The notes under the pieces: generated by a model
Told to the model about the DNA's origin: nothing
Database searches by the model: none
The model's input: only the letters and a program-made list of their open reading frames with translations
Shown: one piece after another, positions 1 through 13,000 of the stretch
How the letters are laid out: every line of letters begins with the position of its first letter
Numbering within the stretch: position 1 is the stretch's first letter
NCBI GenBank assembly: GCA_032158295.1
Contig: CM063249.1
Location: 16,351,416-16,415,415, forward strand
Direction: 5' to 3'
Origin: Pycnopodia helianthoides
Taxonomy: Eukaryota; Echinodermata; Asteroidea; Forcipulatida; Asteriidae
DNA: 64,000 bases
Translations under genes and position numbers: made by a program

Positions 1-388
1 ACTAAATCTTCGAACGTTGTCGAAAGGATGCCGAATCCGACCAGCATCACTTTTTTTCACTCACTGACCAAAAACATAATCATATATTGACAAACAAAAT
101 ACTATTTTTAGACATTATGAATAATGCAATGCCATAATAATAATGAATGATAAACTGCTATAATTTCCACCACGCATACCAAACGTCAACAACATTTTTC
201 ACGAAATTGTTGCAACTGCCACTACAACTAGTGCAGAGTGTAAAGTAAATGACTGGTTTAATTTTTAGGTAACGGAACAACACATTTATAACTATCACAT
301 TCGTTAAGAATGATCATTTAATAATATATCTATAACCATTAATCTAAATGAAACTATAGTTTTTGACAAGAAAAATTGCATTTTTTAC

Positions 389-428
389 CGGTATTTGCAA
401 GTAAGACATCCGTTACGAGCGACGCCAT
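389..428 (-). CDS. possible first coding exon of a gene leaving the window on the left
   Basis: On the minus strand an ATG at 428 sits in the sequence CCAAGATGGCG, a good start context that also matches the YY1-type motif found at many animal start sites. It opens 13 codons (M-A-S-L-V-T-D-V-L-L-A-N-T) and runs into a donor-like ACCG|GTAAAA at 389/388. The 140 bases upstream of it (to about 571) are more GC-rich than the surroundings, as for a 5' leader, and are also open in another frame. No downstream exon is visible because the gene would continue beyond position 1. I do not recognise the protein, and 13 residues are too few to assign it. Confidence 0.28.
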
Positions 429-660
429 CTTGGATCTCCCGCCTTCGCCACAAATCGTCAGTGCCCCTGACATATTGCTTACGAAAGCTGTAGTATAAGT
501 CAAGGTACCATACTTTGAATGCCACGTCGTCTGCTACACGTTGATCGAACCCTTTTCCCCACGACTGGGACACACGCCGGAAAAATTAAGACAATAGGCT
601 TTTCTTTTGTACGAAAGCGTTAATGTGATATTGAGAAAAATAAAAAAAATTCATAATTAA

Positions 661-870
661 AACTTAGTACATGTCATAATTATGACTTATATCTCATAAT
701 CATGACTTACAGGTAGCATAAGTCATATTTGACTTGTGCCAATTAAGTCATATTTTTGAGATATGTTAGTCATCATGACTTGTATTAAGCTGTAATTAAT
801 TATGAAATATAAGTCATATAATTATGACGTGTAGTAAGTCATAATTAAGAGACGTAAGTCATAATTATGA
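661..870. repeat. cluster of palindromic GTCATAATTATGAC motifs
   Basis: About ten copies of AAGTCATA or its complement, several as the full palindrome AAGTCATAATTATGACTT, are scattered over 200 bases at irregular spacing. Spacing is not constant, so this is a motif cluster or decayed foldback rather than a clean tandem array. No coding potential. Confidence 0.6.
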
Positions 871-1335
871 CTTAAATGTTCTTTCTCTTTTGATGTCTGT
901 ACTCTGTACCAGTACTTTTGTTTACAAACACTGGCCATTTTATTTTGTATAATTTAATGTGCTGTCTTGAGTATCCCAAACATATAATTGAGTTGACACA
1001 GTGTTCCCCCTTTTTAGTAATCAAACATTAATTTTTTTAAAGAAAATGTGCCTGGTCACCCTCTCAGCTTCCACAGGGTCAGCACCAAAATGCTGTGCTT
1101 GCTGGTGTTTGTGTGTATGGAAAGACCTGCTCAAGTAACCTGAAGTATGCAACCTCCCAAGCAAAAAATTCCTTGCTTGCCTGTTTATGCTTAAAAATAA
1201 GAGCAGACCATTTTGCTACCATAGGCCCAGATTTGTTCATCAATTGTTCACTTTTTGGGGGGTACACAATGTACGTCTAAAACTCGATATCGAGATGTTG
1301 TCAAATTTTGTTGATGAAACTAAGATAAATTTTAA

Positions 1336-1723
1336 AGGAACATTACAGAATTGGTTTTTGCCAACAAGACAGTTGCTGGCAGTACAAGAACTTTATGTAA
1401 TCCACCATATACATAAACTGACAAACCTGTAGAAGTTTGAGATCGATTGGCCATCTGGGTCACGGGAAAATAGTGAAAAACCGATAACACATTTGCATGA
1501 AATCACATAGATTCAACAAATGAATAAAACGCTCACTGAGCGATGATAAACTCCAATCGGAAAATTAGTTTATTCATTTCTCATCAAATATGGCATTTCA
1601 GACAGAAATATTTCAAGGGATGTTTTCTACTATCATCATCATTAGACTGTGTAAGTTATGTAAATCTGTGATCAAAAAGTATATTTTACAAGTTTTTTTC
1701 TTACCAATTCTGGAAATGTTCCT
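1336..1723 (+). mobile_element. TTAA-flanked MITE, family M1, copy 1
   Basis: The element begins AGGAACATTACAGAATTGG and ends with its inverse complement, and TTAA lies directly outside both ends (1332-1335 and 1724-1727). About 390 bases, no coding frame. Five further copies occur at 11565, 13352, 35418, 36866 and 55079, so the boundaries are supported by comparison. TTAA target duplication is typical of piggyBac-type transposition; the family assignment is inference. Confidence 0.8.
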
Positions 1724-2460
1724 TTAAGAGGGCACTTTTTCTAATCCTCTTAGGGGTCTTCCAAAGTTTTCAAAAACAATTTTAAGGTCAAACAGAATGT
1801 ACTACTTTTTAAGAACATGTACTACTTTTTAAGAACATCCCCCCCCCCGCCCCCCGCCTGACCTAAAGTAGTACTTATCAAAATAATTCTGCGTGCCAGC
1901 ATCGATGCACATTAGTATAATGTTGTTCAATGTAACACCCTCTCTCCAACATAACCAACATGATTGCTAGCAAGATTTTCAAGTAATTAATTTGTATTTG
2001 TTTGGGTCAATTTTTCCCTCCACTGTTCCCACTGCAGAAATATCCACATTTCTAAACCTATTTTTTAAGTCGTACACAAGCCTCTGACCCAGTAGTGGTC
2101 AACAGGCTCTTCTGGAGAACTATTATGACAAACTGAATCAAACACTCTCAAAAAAGCATTGTTACAAATAATAAAAACAGAAAAGTGTTTAATTGCTTTT
2201 TCAACTACAAACAAACAAATCATGAACATTTTCATTTTGTAAAAGTTTTTCTGAATTCCTTACAGACTTTAAATCATCTTGAAAATAAATACCGTTAAAG
2301 CTTTTGATGACCGGACGTGTAGTCTCAAATATATCCTGAGAATAGTCTCTTTTCACAAGTACCTTGAAACTTACAAGAAGGAAGGAAAAATTGAGGAATG
2401 TACAGAGAAAGAGTTCCACACCATTTGGTACTGACCAAAATAATTAAGAAATGTGTTTGG

Positions 2461-2960
2461 TGGCGCATCGTGGCCAAGCGGTCTAGCGCACCAGACTCAA
2501 GCTCTGGGTGTTTCAGCAAGGGAGTGGGTTCGAGTCCTGGTCTTGACAGCTGTGTCCTTAAGCAAGACACCTAACCCTTATTGCTTCGTCCTTCAGACGG
2601 GATGTAAAGCTGTATCCCCCTCCCCCCTGTGTGTTGTGTAATTCACGTACAAGAACCCAGTTACACTTACCGCTAAGAGAAGGGAGTTGCCCTGGCGTTT
2701 CTGGCACAATGGGGGCCTTTTTGGAATGCTAGGTGGCAGCAGACTTACCAGGTATATCCATTGTTCACAGAACTACATACACAATGGAATTTTACCTGAT
2801 AGGTCTGTTGCCATCTAGCGTTCAAAAGTCTCCCATTGCCAGCAAATTGCACCTCACCTTGTAAACCCTTACAAGGTGCTATATAAACTCAAAATTCAAA
2901 AACTTTACCTGTCTTAAACATAATAAAACGCTTTGAGACGCCGTTAGATAAAGCGCTCTA
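2461..2960 (+). mobile_element. tRNA-Leu-derived SINE (family A), with a nested hairpin
   Basis: The 5' part folds like a class II tRNA: box A GTGGCCAAGCGG, an anticodon arm with perfect CCAGA/TCTGG stem around a CTCAAGC loop (anticodon CAA, leucine), a long variable arm and box B GGTTCGAGTCC. A non-tRNA body follows (AAGCAAGACAC, CTTCAGACGGGATG), ending near AAAGCGCTCTATATAAC. A foldback element at 2708-2837 interrupts the body. Other copies or fragments: 10417, 16560, 17765, 18781, 25790, 27905, 39300 and 40880. Confidence 0.75.
2708..2837. mobile_element. foldback element nested in SINE A
   Basis: The two halves are inverted copies of each other: AATGGGGGCCTTTTTGGAAT at the left end and its imperfect complement, ending TCTCCCATT, at the right. 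It splits the SINE body, whose sequence resumes at about 2838 (GCCAGCAAATTGC). No coding frame. Confidence 0.7.
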
Positions 2961-3545
2961 TATAACAACTACCCGGTAATAAAGTCTTCTTGACCATATA
3001 TTATTTCGACCAAAAGATAACTACAATGGGCAAACACACCTGGGCACACGTTCTGCATGGAATGTTAAACTTGTATTTATAAGAAGAATGTGAAATGTTG
3101 AAACAAACTTCAAGAAATGCTTCCGTTGCTGCAAGAGGAAGCGTACAGAAACTTTGAAAGCTTTTGTTACTTATGTGAATATGTTTTGTGTATCTTTTGT
3201 TCTGGACGAAAGATGTCAAAATCACATTTGAACACATTTTTTATCGTACTGTGATCAACAGCCCGTTTTTAATTAAACAATCAGCCATTTTTATTTTTTT
3301 TTAATCTAAAAAAAAAAATTCACTTCCCCATCTACACCTAGCCAAATAGCATGGTAAATGTTTTGTTACTATCCGGGGTCTTTTTCACCCCCCAAAAAAT
3401 CCATAAACGACAGCTCTCCCGGAATTCCCTAACGCACGGTTAAGACTTAAAATAAGTGCGTATGAAAGGTTAACAAATGTCTGCCATATGTCTGTCCAAA
3501 AGGAACATCAACCGACGTGAAGTTGTTTAAAACATCATCCTGCCA

Positions 3546-4033
3546 TTAGGCCTTTTAAAAAAATGGTTATGTTGGCGTAACAGGCCAGAAAAAATAGGGT
3601 AGGTAGGTAGGGTTTTTATTTTATTTCTAAATATTTTTCTATTTTACAGTCTAGGTATAGGATAGGATAGAATAGGTAGGACATTCCAGCAATTATAAGC
3701 CTTCAGTGTTTAAATGGCCTGGGAAATCTTTCCCATCATCTGAAAAACTTGTTGCAGACTGGTTGAACGAGACTATACATGTACTAAAGTACTATCAGCC
3801 AGTGACGATCTTCTGCATGTTGCGCAGAACATAGTGCACTCCAAAGTACAATGAATGCTATGGCCATACATTTGAAGAAAAACAGAGAGAAACGGTTTCA
3901 AATGTATTTGTAACTGACTTAAAGATTATAATTAGTGAATTTCTTCCCTTGAAAAAATAAAAATAACTAGGTAGGCCCCAGTTTTAGGGAAGGTCGGGTT
4001 ACACCAACATAACAATTTTTTTTTAAGGCCTTA
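3546..4033. mobile_element. short inverted-repeat element 3' of moonraker
   Basis: TAGGCCTTTT...GTTATGTTGGCGTAAC at the left is matched by GTTACACCAACATAAC...AAGGCCTTA at the right, giving imperfect terminal inverted repeats of about 35 bases around a 400-base AT-rich core with repeated GGTAGG / ATAGGATAG motifs. It ends about 65 bases beyond the moonraker stop codon, so it may lie in the 3' UTR. Confidence 0.6.
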
Positions 4034-4097
4034 TTGCCACCGCACTAGATTGTCTAAATAATGTTGAAGGGCAAGTATTTTTTGTTTCCAGGTCAGG

Positions 4098-7000
4098 TCA
4101 GGTCATGTTAAACTCAGCCTTGTAGAGGTCATCCACACAATGACCCATGACCTCACTGACCTCACCGGAGACGTCTTTTATGATCTCGGACACGATTTCA
4201 TCAGCAACTCTGTCAGAAAGGAGAAAAAACCATAAGAAAACAGATTTGAGAAATTGCTATCTATAAAAAGGCGAAAAATAATATGAGCCAAACGGCAATG
4301 GTGTCTGTAATTACACTCAGTCTAAAAAAATGTCAGCGCCACAGGGTCTTTAAGTTTTGTACTCACTCCTCGACTAACTTCCATGGGTCAAAGGTTCCAT
4401 ACGCCCAGTGGGACGTGCTCTTCAGATGATGCTCAAAGCGCCCTCTACTGTCCTTGATGCGATTCATCATATCGCTCGGAATGAAGAGAGGAAACCGTGG
4501 CCTGTCCAGCATAGCAGGTCTGGTGTCCAGTTCGTTTCTGGTCGGTACGGTGCGGGGACTGGTGCGTTCTGCTGGGTGTGGTCCGGAACCAAGCAGACTT
4601 TGTAGGATCTTGGCATGGTTGGACGGGTCCAGGTGTTTCATTTCAGGGGTCCGGTTTGTTTCACTGTCATCACCCTGGGGTGGAGGATGAGCGTCCGTGT
4701 CAGAGTCATCTTCACTTATCGAGGTGTAGTCCAAGAAAGGTTCTCTTTGTGCCGAGCGTCTGACATCATCTTCTTGAGGCTCGCTTGAGGAGACGCTGGC
4801 AGTGGATTGATGAGAACCCATGGGTTTGTGAGAGTTTGTGAACTGCATCGAGGTGTGGGATGTAGGCACAGCATCAGGGAAGCTAAATGAGTAAATAACA
4901 ATAATAATATATTTATGTAGTGCCTTATGGAACAGCCTCAAGTGTTGCTGCAGCTAAAAACTAGTGAAATTTGTTAAGTTACTATGTATACAAGATACCT
5001 TAATAACCTAAATAGGAAAAATAGGCATGAACAGAAAAAAGGTGTACTGCCGTGTTTTAAACTTTCCAATTTCCATTTTTGTTCAAAAGTTAAAGTCAGT
5101 GCTTAAATCATAATTCATATCGGCACCTTTCAAGGAAATCCCCATCTAGTGGAGTACCCAGCATCCATCTGGCCTCCTTCTTTTGGATGGGGTCTCCTTG
5201 AAGCTCCTCCGGGTCGATGTATTCTACTCGCTTCCATCTTCTCCTGATCTCATCTTCAACAAGCTACCGTACAATATATTAAAAAAACAAAAAACAGGTG
5301 AAATTAGTTTGAAGTATGAGGACACAAAATGTGAAGAGGTATATGAAAAAATCCTGAAATCGGGAACAAATACTGACAAATCAAAGGCATGATAAAAATT
5401 AGATGCAAGAATTGGGGAACAATTTCCACACATTTTTGTTTTGTAGTATTTCAGGAGGAATTATTACGCAGGACATTTTGTACTGGTGTTTAAGTTTACA
5501 ACCTAAAGCTTTCACTTTTTAAGTTTTGTCTTTAACCCCAAAACGTTGCTTCTCAACGTCTGCGTACCTCCATGGTGTCCAAAGAGTGAAGTATTCCTTC
5601 CACAGTTGGGGCGTCTTGGAGTTGCCGAGCCTGCTTCTCAAGACACTCGTCCCGATCGATACGATGCAACTCCAGGGCTGTGTCTGCCAAGATGTCATCA
5701 AGAAGGAGGTCGCTGAGAAGGTCTGCGTTGTTGCTCGTCTAGAAAAAATCAATGAGCAAGATAAATCTATGACTTCCGTTAAACCGTTTAACCATTTTAA
5801 ACACAACCGTAACTATGAGCTATCTGTAAAAAGTGCAGGTGTCAACACACTTTCAAGATTTGAAAATAGAACACTGTAACCCAGTCTTAACAGTCACAAA
5901 CCACAAACCACAGGGGGGGGTGCCTACACAGCAAAATGTCTAACAAACTGTAAAGAATTGAAAATAATGTATTACAATTGCAGGGGGATAAAGATAAGAA
6001 ACAATCCACCAACAAAAGGGATGTCAATCATTCTCCCTGGATAGTGTCTGGGGCTAACATTTTAAAGAAAAGGACGGCCTATTTGTTTTTCTTTTTACTT
6101 TGGGCTTTGATTAACTGTTAAGGAAATTTTGACAAGATTGTGAAGATCGCAGAATTTTAGCTGTTTTATACTCCTGAACTAAACTTTGAAGATAATTTTT
6201 AAAAAAATCTATTCTAGCCTGTATTGGTAGCCAATATAAATCCTTTAGAATGGGTGTGATGGATTCAAAGTAAACATTGACAATCCACGAGTAGTTTAAC
6301 GACAAAAGGTGAGTTTTGTTCAAAATAACTATTTGATTTTAAATTAAAATAATTTTTGTTTCTATTTATAAGATTTGACAAGTCGATTGACTAGACGGGT
6401 TCGAGTGAAAAAACAGACCACGAATGTGTAACTGAAAACGCAATTGTTCAACTTACGGCTTGCATAGCTCGCTGTGATAGTTGATGATGTAATGACTGCC
6501 TTGTTGAGTTCTGCTGAAGCCACTGCTCCTTGGCCACAGCCTGGAGAGGAAAAAAGGTACAGAATGGACGAATTTAAATTAATCCAGAGAATCAGGCCTG
6601 TGGGACAATCTCTCAGTGTTATCAGGGCCAAATTTCATAGAGCCGCTTAGCACAACAAGTAGCAAGGGACAACAAATTATGCTTACCAAAATAAGGTTAC
6701 CAGCCCAAAATATCATGTCACATGTACAATCTGCGACTGGTACCCTGCTTATTTTGGCTTAGCAGAAAAATATTAAATATAATTTTCTGCTGAAGCAGCT
6801 CTATAAAATTGAGCCCCGTTTGGCAAAATTAAGCACACCCTTTAGTCAATTGGGCATGATATTTGACCCTTGAACACAAAAAAAGGAAAATCTCATGAAG
6901 TAAAAGGGGCCAATCTACAAATGGTGTAGGGTTTTTTCAATGATTAGTTGAGGAAAACATTTGTAACGAGGATTAAAATATAAAGAGGATTACTCATGTA

Positions 7001-10000
7001 AAATAGCGTGGGGCCAAGCCTGTCAATTCAGGAGGTTCAGGTCTGTCAACTAACAAGGAGGGTCAGGGGTCGATTTCACAAAACTCTTCCTAACTTAGGA
7101 CTAGTCCTAGGCAATGCTAAGAGATAGGACTAGTCCTAAGTACTGGTCCTAACTTAGGACTAGTCCTATCTCTTAGCATTGCCTAGGACTAGTCCTAAGT
7201 TAGGAAGAGTTTTGTGAAATCGACCCCAGGTCTGCATAGTTACGTCTGTCCGTGCCTTTCACCTCTGTGGATCCTGGTTCGAGTCCCACTTTGAACCAGC
7301 GTCTCCATGTGGACTGGAGTCCCTCCCTGATAACATGGGAGTCCCCCTTTTGGATTTTTCCTTCCACATCCAGAGATAAATGTTTCTTCACAGTACCCTC
7401 TTCGCAGGTTTTTGTCACACCCACAGGGATTGTGCAAAGTACTTATGAGGATCCTTTGGTTGTATTATCAGAAGTAAATAATACCAAATAGTAGTAATAC
7501 CTCTGCCTGATCAATAATGGGTTGGAGGCGTTCATGGATGGCCCTCTCAGCCTCTTCCAGCCACTGATGAGGAACAGAAGGGTATCCATCAGAAGAGTGT
7601 CCAGGGTCCACCTGCTTCCTCTGAAGAGATCGTTAGAAGAAAATTAATACAGTGATGTTGTTAAATTGCTTCTGTTGGTATGCCTATTCTCTTTGAAACT
7701 TGATAAGGTACAGTAACGGTTGTCGGTTTACTCTCTTTGAATCAAGATAAGGCGCATCACACAACACAAACTCACTAGCAGTTCCAGCTTGGTAGTGTTG
7801 GAAAAGGTGTGCTATAGGTATGCTTACTGTCTTTGAACAAATATAAGATATAACACTGGTAATGCTAGCACACTGCTACTTCTGATATGCTTACTCTCTT
7901 TGAATCAAGATAGTGTACAACACTGTAAACGCTAGCATACGGCAACTTCTGATATGTACTTACTCTCTTTGAATCAAGATAATGTACAACACTGGCAATG
8001 CTAGCATACTGCTGCCTCTGATAGGCTTACTCTCTTTGAATCAAGATCAGGTACAACACTGGCAATGCTAGCACACTTCTGCCTCTTGAATCAAGATAGT
8101 GTACAACACTAGTGATGCTAGTATACTTCTGCCTCTGATATGCTTACTCTCTTTGAATCAAGATCAGGTACAACACTGGTAGTGCTAGCATACTTCTGCC
8201 TCTGATATGCTTACTCTCTTTGAATCAAGATCAGGTATAACACTGGTAATGCTAGCATACTTCTGCCTCTGATATGCTTACTCTCTTTGAATCAAGATCA
8301 GGTACAACACTGGTAATGCTAGCATACTTCTGCCTCTGATATGCTTACTCTCTTTGAATCAAGATCAGGTACAACACTGGTAATGCTAGCATACTTCTGC
8401 CTCTGATATGCTTACTCTCTTTGAATCAAGATCAGGTATAACACTGGTAATGCTAGCATACTTCTGCCTCTGATATGCTTACTCTCTTTGAATCAAGATC
8501 AGGTATAACACTGGTAATGCTAGCATACTGCTGACTCTGATATGCTTACTCTCTTTGAATCAAGATCAGGTATAACACTGGTAATGCTAGCATACTTCTG
8601 CCTCTGATATGCTTACTCTCTTTGAATCAAGATCAGGTATAACACTGGTAATGCTAGCATACTTCTGCCTCTGATATGCTTACCCTCTCTGAATCAAGAC
8701 AGCATCGGCGATCCTCACATACTGCTTCTTGTATGTACAAACAATTTTTGAGTCAAGAGATAGCGCAGAAAATGTTGGGAAACCTCCTGCTACCCTGTCG
8801 CCGATTTAACAAAACTTTCCACAACTGCATAAGTCCACTTGTGCAACATTTATTTGCGTAAGTTGTGCACTGCTATCATAAAGAAATCTAGCACAAGTGA
8901 ACTTACGCAGTTGCGTAAATGTTTCATGAGATTGGCTGCAGTTCTGTACACCACCCGCCTCTGTCTCGTTTTTCAAACATGCTGGTTGATAATCTGCATC
9001 ACGTTTACCACGACCAAACACTCTTTCTACAAATGAAAGTCTTGAGTGGCCCAATTTCACAGAGCTGCTTAAGCAGAAAATATTGCTCGTTAATTTTCTG
9101 CTAAGCAGAAAAGAGCAGATACCAGTCACAAAACGTACTTGGGACATAATAGTCTGGCTGGTAACCTTATTCTGGTAAGCATAATTTTGTTGGCTTAGCT
9201 AACTTCTTTGGCCCTGGTCTAACCTGTTTAGCAGCTTCTCTGTCTAGCCACGCCTGTCTGGCACCTCCCTCTGCATGAGGTCAGCATCGAATCCCCGGCT
9301 CTTCCCGCATCTGTCTTGTCTTGATCTTCTTCTTCTAAGTTGAAGATGACCTTCCTCCTCCTTGGGGAACGCTCTCTGTCTGATGAAAAAAAAAAAAAAA
9401 AAAAAAAAGACACACGTTGGATTTATAAGCCTTTGATTCAACATAGAGTGTACGCCCACATGTTGTAAGAAGTTTGTGAATGCATCACTACTTGATAAGA
9501 ATGTTTTATTTATTTGGGTTTAGAGGCATTGCATGGTGAGGTATCAATGTATTTAACAGTTTGCAGTAACACCATGTTTATTCATCTGCTTTGCTGTGTA
9601 GATTTGTTCTCGAGAACTTGTCTTGCTATTTTAAATCTACAGCCGCAGAGTAGATTTAGGAATTCGTCAGACTACTTAGTTCTGAAAAGAACTCACTCCG
9701 CGGCAGTGAAGTTAATAACGAGAAGTCCACTCGATCCAATCAGCAAAAGTAGTAGTCCCAGCCGATTTTCCTACCTCCCCAGGTAGTAGGACAGTTCTTT
9801 TCAGAGGTAGTCTTCTGAATTATGAAACCTACTCCGACTCAAAGTCCAGGCATGCAACTGTAACTTCCCCCAAAAAGAGGAAATTACAAAATTTCAATGA
9901 TTTTGTACAGTGTTTTTCAATTTTGAATGGTAAAACTGAGAACAAAAAATCAGCTGATCCGAGGAAAAGTTGCATGCCTGAAAGTCACATTTTCAGCGGT

Positions 10001-13000
10001 TGTGATCGAGCAAGGCATTCTGGGGGAAAAATGGCATGGTGAGGATCGTACACGACCGGGAACGAGATTGACCACACTAGGAATAATATGATACCTTTAA
10101 TCAACCCCTCATCATCAGAAGACATGACAGTGGCGGGAGGTCCTGGCGACACCTTGTGGAAGCTTCTTGGGACCCTGGTGGGGTCCAGACAGGTTTGGCC
10201 CTAGTCTCATCCGCGGGCTTGCCCGGCGGACCCTGGGTCCTGGCCGCCGACGACGCTGCTGATGACGGGTCACGGTGCTTGAGTTTAGAGGCGACCGTCT
10301 CCTGGGTGAAGTGGGCATCACGCGACGTGGCTCTGACTCGTGCAGTCTCTCTCTGTCGGCCTGCAAATAAGTTCAAATAAATACTACAGTCAACATGGTG
10401 GAATGGTTGGCTTGTGGTGTGCCATGGCCGAGTGGTCTAGTTAACCGTAAGCTTGGGCGATATCGCTTTTTTCATCCACGTATCGTCGACATTATATCGC
10501 AATATTCGATGTTATCGCGATTAATTTTTGATGACGTCATTCTTCTACAAATCTCACAGAGCAAGTTGTAGATATAGATGACTTGTCAGTTTTTACTTTG
10601 TTCCGATGAATACCTTCGGGTTTTACTCTAAACCTATGGTATGAAAACCTGGGCCTATTACTTACACACATTTAATTTTGTTAACTACTGCGCATGACAG
10701 ATGTTCTATATGTGTGCACAACTGAATAATTCACCGTACTGCTGATGACCGCCGTGATAACGCTTGATTTGGTTTTGAAGAACCCGTTGGGGATCGCTGA
10801 GCTTTGGGGTTTTTTTCGGCCCGCGGTCGGACTTGGGCTCTTGGTTGCGGTTGTGCTTGCACATAGTGAGATTATTGTTGCTAAGATTTTTCAATTTTCG
10901 GCTAGGAAATGCATCGCGATACTTAATCGATATGCGATTTACCGATATCACGATAAAAAAAAACCTGACCAGATATCGTAATCGTTTCAGAACTAGTATC
11001 GCGATATTCGATTATATCGTGGTATCCCCACGCTTAGTTCACCGGACGACTTTAGCCGACTGATTTCACACCCCAAAAAACCAACTCAAGCCTGAGCACA
11101 AAGACCATTTGTAATAAAGCTGTAGTTTTTTGTTTTATGTTCACCCTCCACAGCCAAGCTTACAATGATTGGAAAGAGGAGATCCGATCTTTCCAATTGT
11201 GGTACAATAAAGTATGATTGTCATTATGCAATTCCTTCAAAATGGGTTGAAAAGATCCGAAATGCATAAGCACCTATCGAGTGCCATATGCTCTTGTCTG
11301 AAAAAAGTGTGTGAGTTTCCAGATCACACTTAGGAAAGTTGCACCAAGAACCTGGCTGTTTATTGACAGGTCTCTTAATAAGGAATTTAATAAGCAAGAA
11401 AGTTTTCATTGTTTATTTTGCTCAAAAAAAAGAAGCGATTCTTCAGGGTAATAATAGAGTTTGTAAATTTTCCTTCTGAACCTAATGCGTGCTGTCGTGT
11501 AAGAACATGTGCTTCAAGCTCGAGTGGCCAACTAATGCGATCGCCAGCGCTTGTTTATGTTTGAAGGAACATTACAGTTGCTGGCAGTGTAAGCACTTTA
11601 TGTAATCCACCATATACATAAACTGACAAACCTGTAGAAGTTTGAGATCGATCGGCCATCTGGGTCACGAGAAAATAGTGAAAAACCGATTACACATTTG
11701 CATGAATCATATGATTCAACAAATGAATAAAACGCTCACTGAGCGATAAACTCCAATCGGAAAATTAGTTTATTCATTCTCATCAAATATGGCATTTCAG
11801 ACAGAAAATTTCAAGGGATATTTTCTACTATCATCATCATTAGACCTGTAAGTTTTATGTAAATCTGTGATCAAAGAGTATATTTTACGAGTTTTTTCTT
11901 ACCAATTCTGTAATGTTCCTTTAAACAACTTGGTTACAAGAGGGATGATGAAAGACGTTAAAAAAATACTAAAAACCTGAGCAAATGTTTTGATTGAATT
12001 TGTGTCCTTTTGGAGAAACTAGGAAATGGTAAACAAAGGACCCATCCATAGTCCCACCAACCATGATAACTCTCTCTGTCAGCGGTGCCCAAGTGTGTAG
12101 CGCACCTTGTCTGACCTCTAACAAGGGGCATCCATCTTGTATTTCTCCCATTTCAATCAATGAACCAAAGTGAGGCTGGGAGGGCAAATAGTCTGGTGCA
12201 TTGTTGGTATAAATTTTTGATCAGCATGCATAATATTGCACACAGGGGACTTGACGAAGATGATACCAGCATGATGAAGGTCTACAAGGACTGCACAGTT
12301 TGACTACTGACCTTCAATTTGGCAGGCAGGATGAGACTCCTCGTTGGGGGCGGTGGAGCTTTGGCAGGCAGCTTCCTGCGAGGTTTGGAGGTAGCTCGAG
12401 TGGTGTTGGGCACCCTTGGTGAGGGTTGGGAGGGTCGAGACACTCGGCCGGGTCGGCCTGCCCTAAGGAGGGCCTCTAATCCTGCTCGCAGTGCTTCGTT
12501 CCTCTCCGGACTACCAGGTGTTGCTGTGTAAATAAACAAAAATTATACACAAACATTCTCAAACAATAGTAAACAATTTTTCGAACAGTGGTCCGCTGGC
12601 CAAGAACCGGTTATAACTTCTGAGGACCGGTCAAAATGTTGTCCAAGTGGTCCTGCTGGCTAGTTCGTTGCTTCCCAGAGCTTTGTGTAAAACCACTGCC
12701 TGCTTAAAATGTTCATATGGTTTTCAAACTCAAGCCCCATACAAATGACAGTGTTACAAGAAAACCTTCAAATACGTACCGGTGAAAAAGCTGAGGGACT
12801 AGTGAAATATAGACACGCTGGCTGGTCCTGCCGGCTAGTTACTGAAAAAGTTAAAAGCGAACCCTGCCCTATATTTGCCAATATCCGTGTAAAGCGCCTC
12901 ACCTTTACTGTTTCTGATGGTTTGTCTCAACCTCTCTACTGTTGTTAGACTGGGTGTGGCACGGGGTGTGGCACGGGGTGTGGCAAGGGGTGTGTCACGG

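Noticed and set aside
7252..7491. Plus-strand frame at 7252-7491 with apparently mixed composition
   Set aside because: The sequence around 7255-7300 (GATCCTGGTTCGAGTCCCAC) looks like a SINE box B and body, in a moonraker intron, antisense to the gene.
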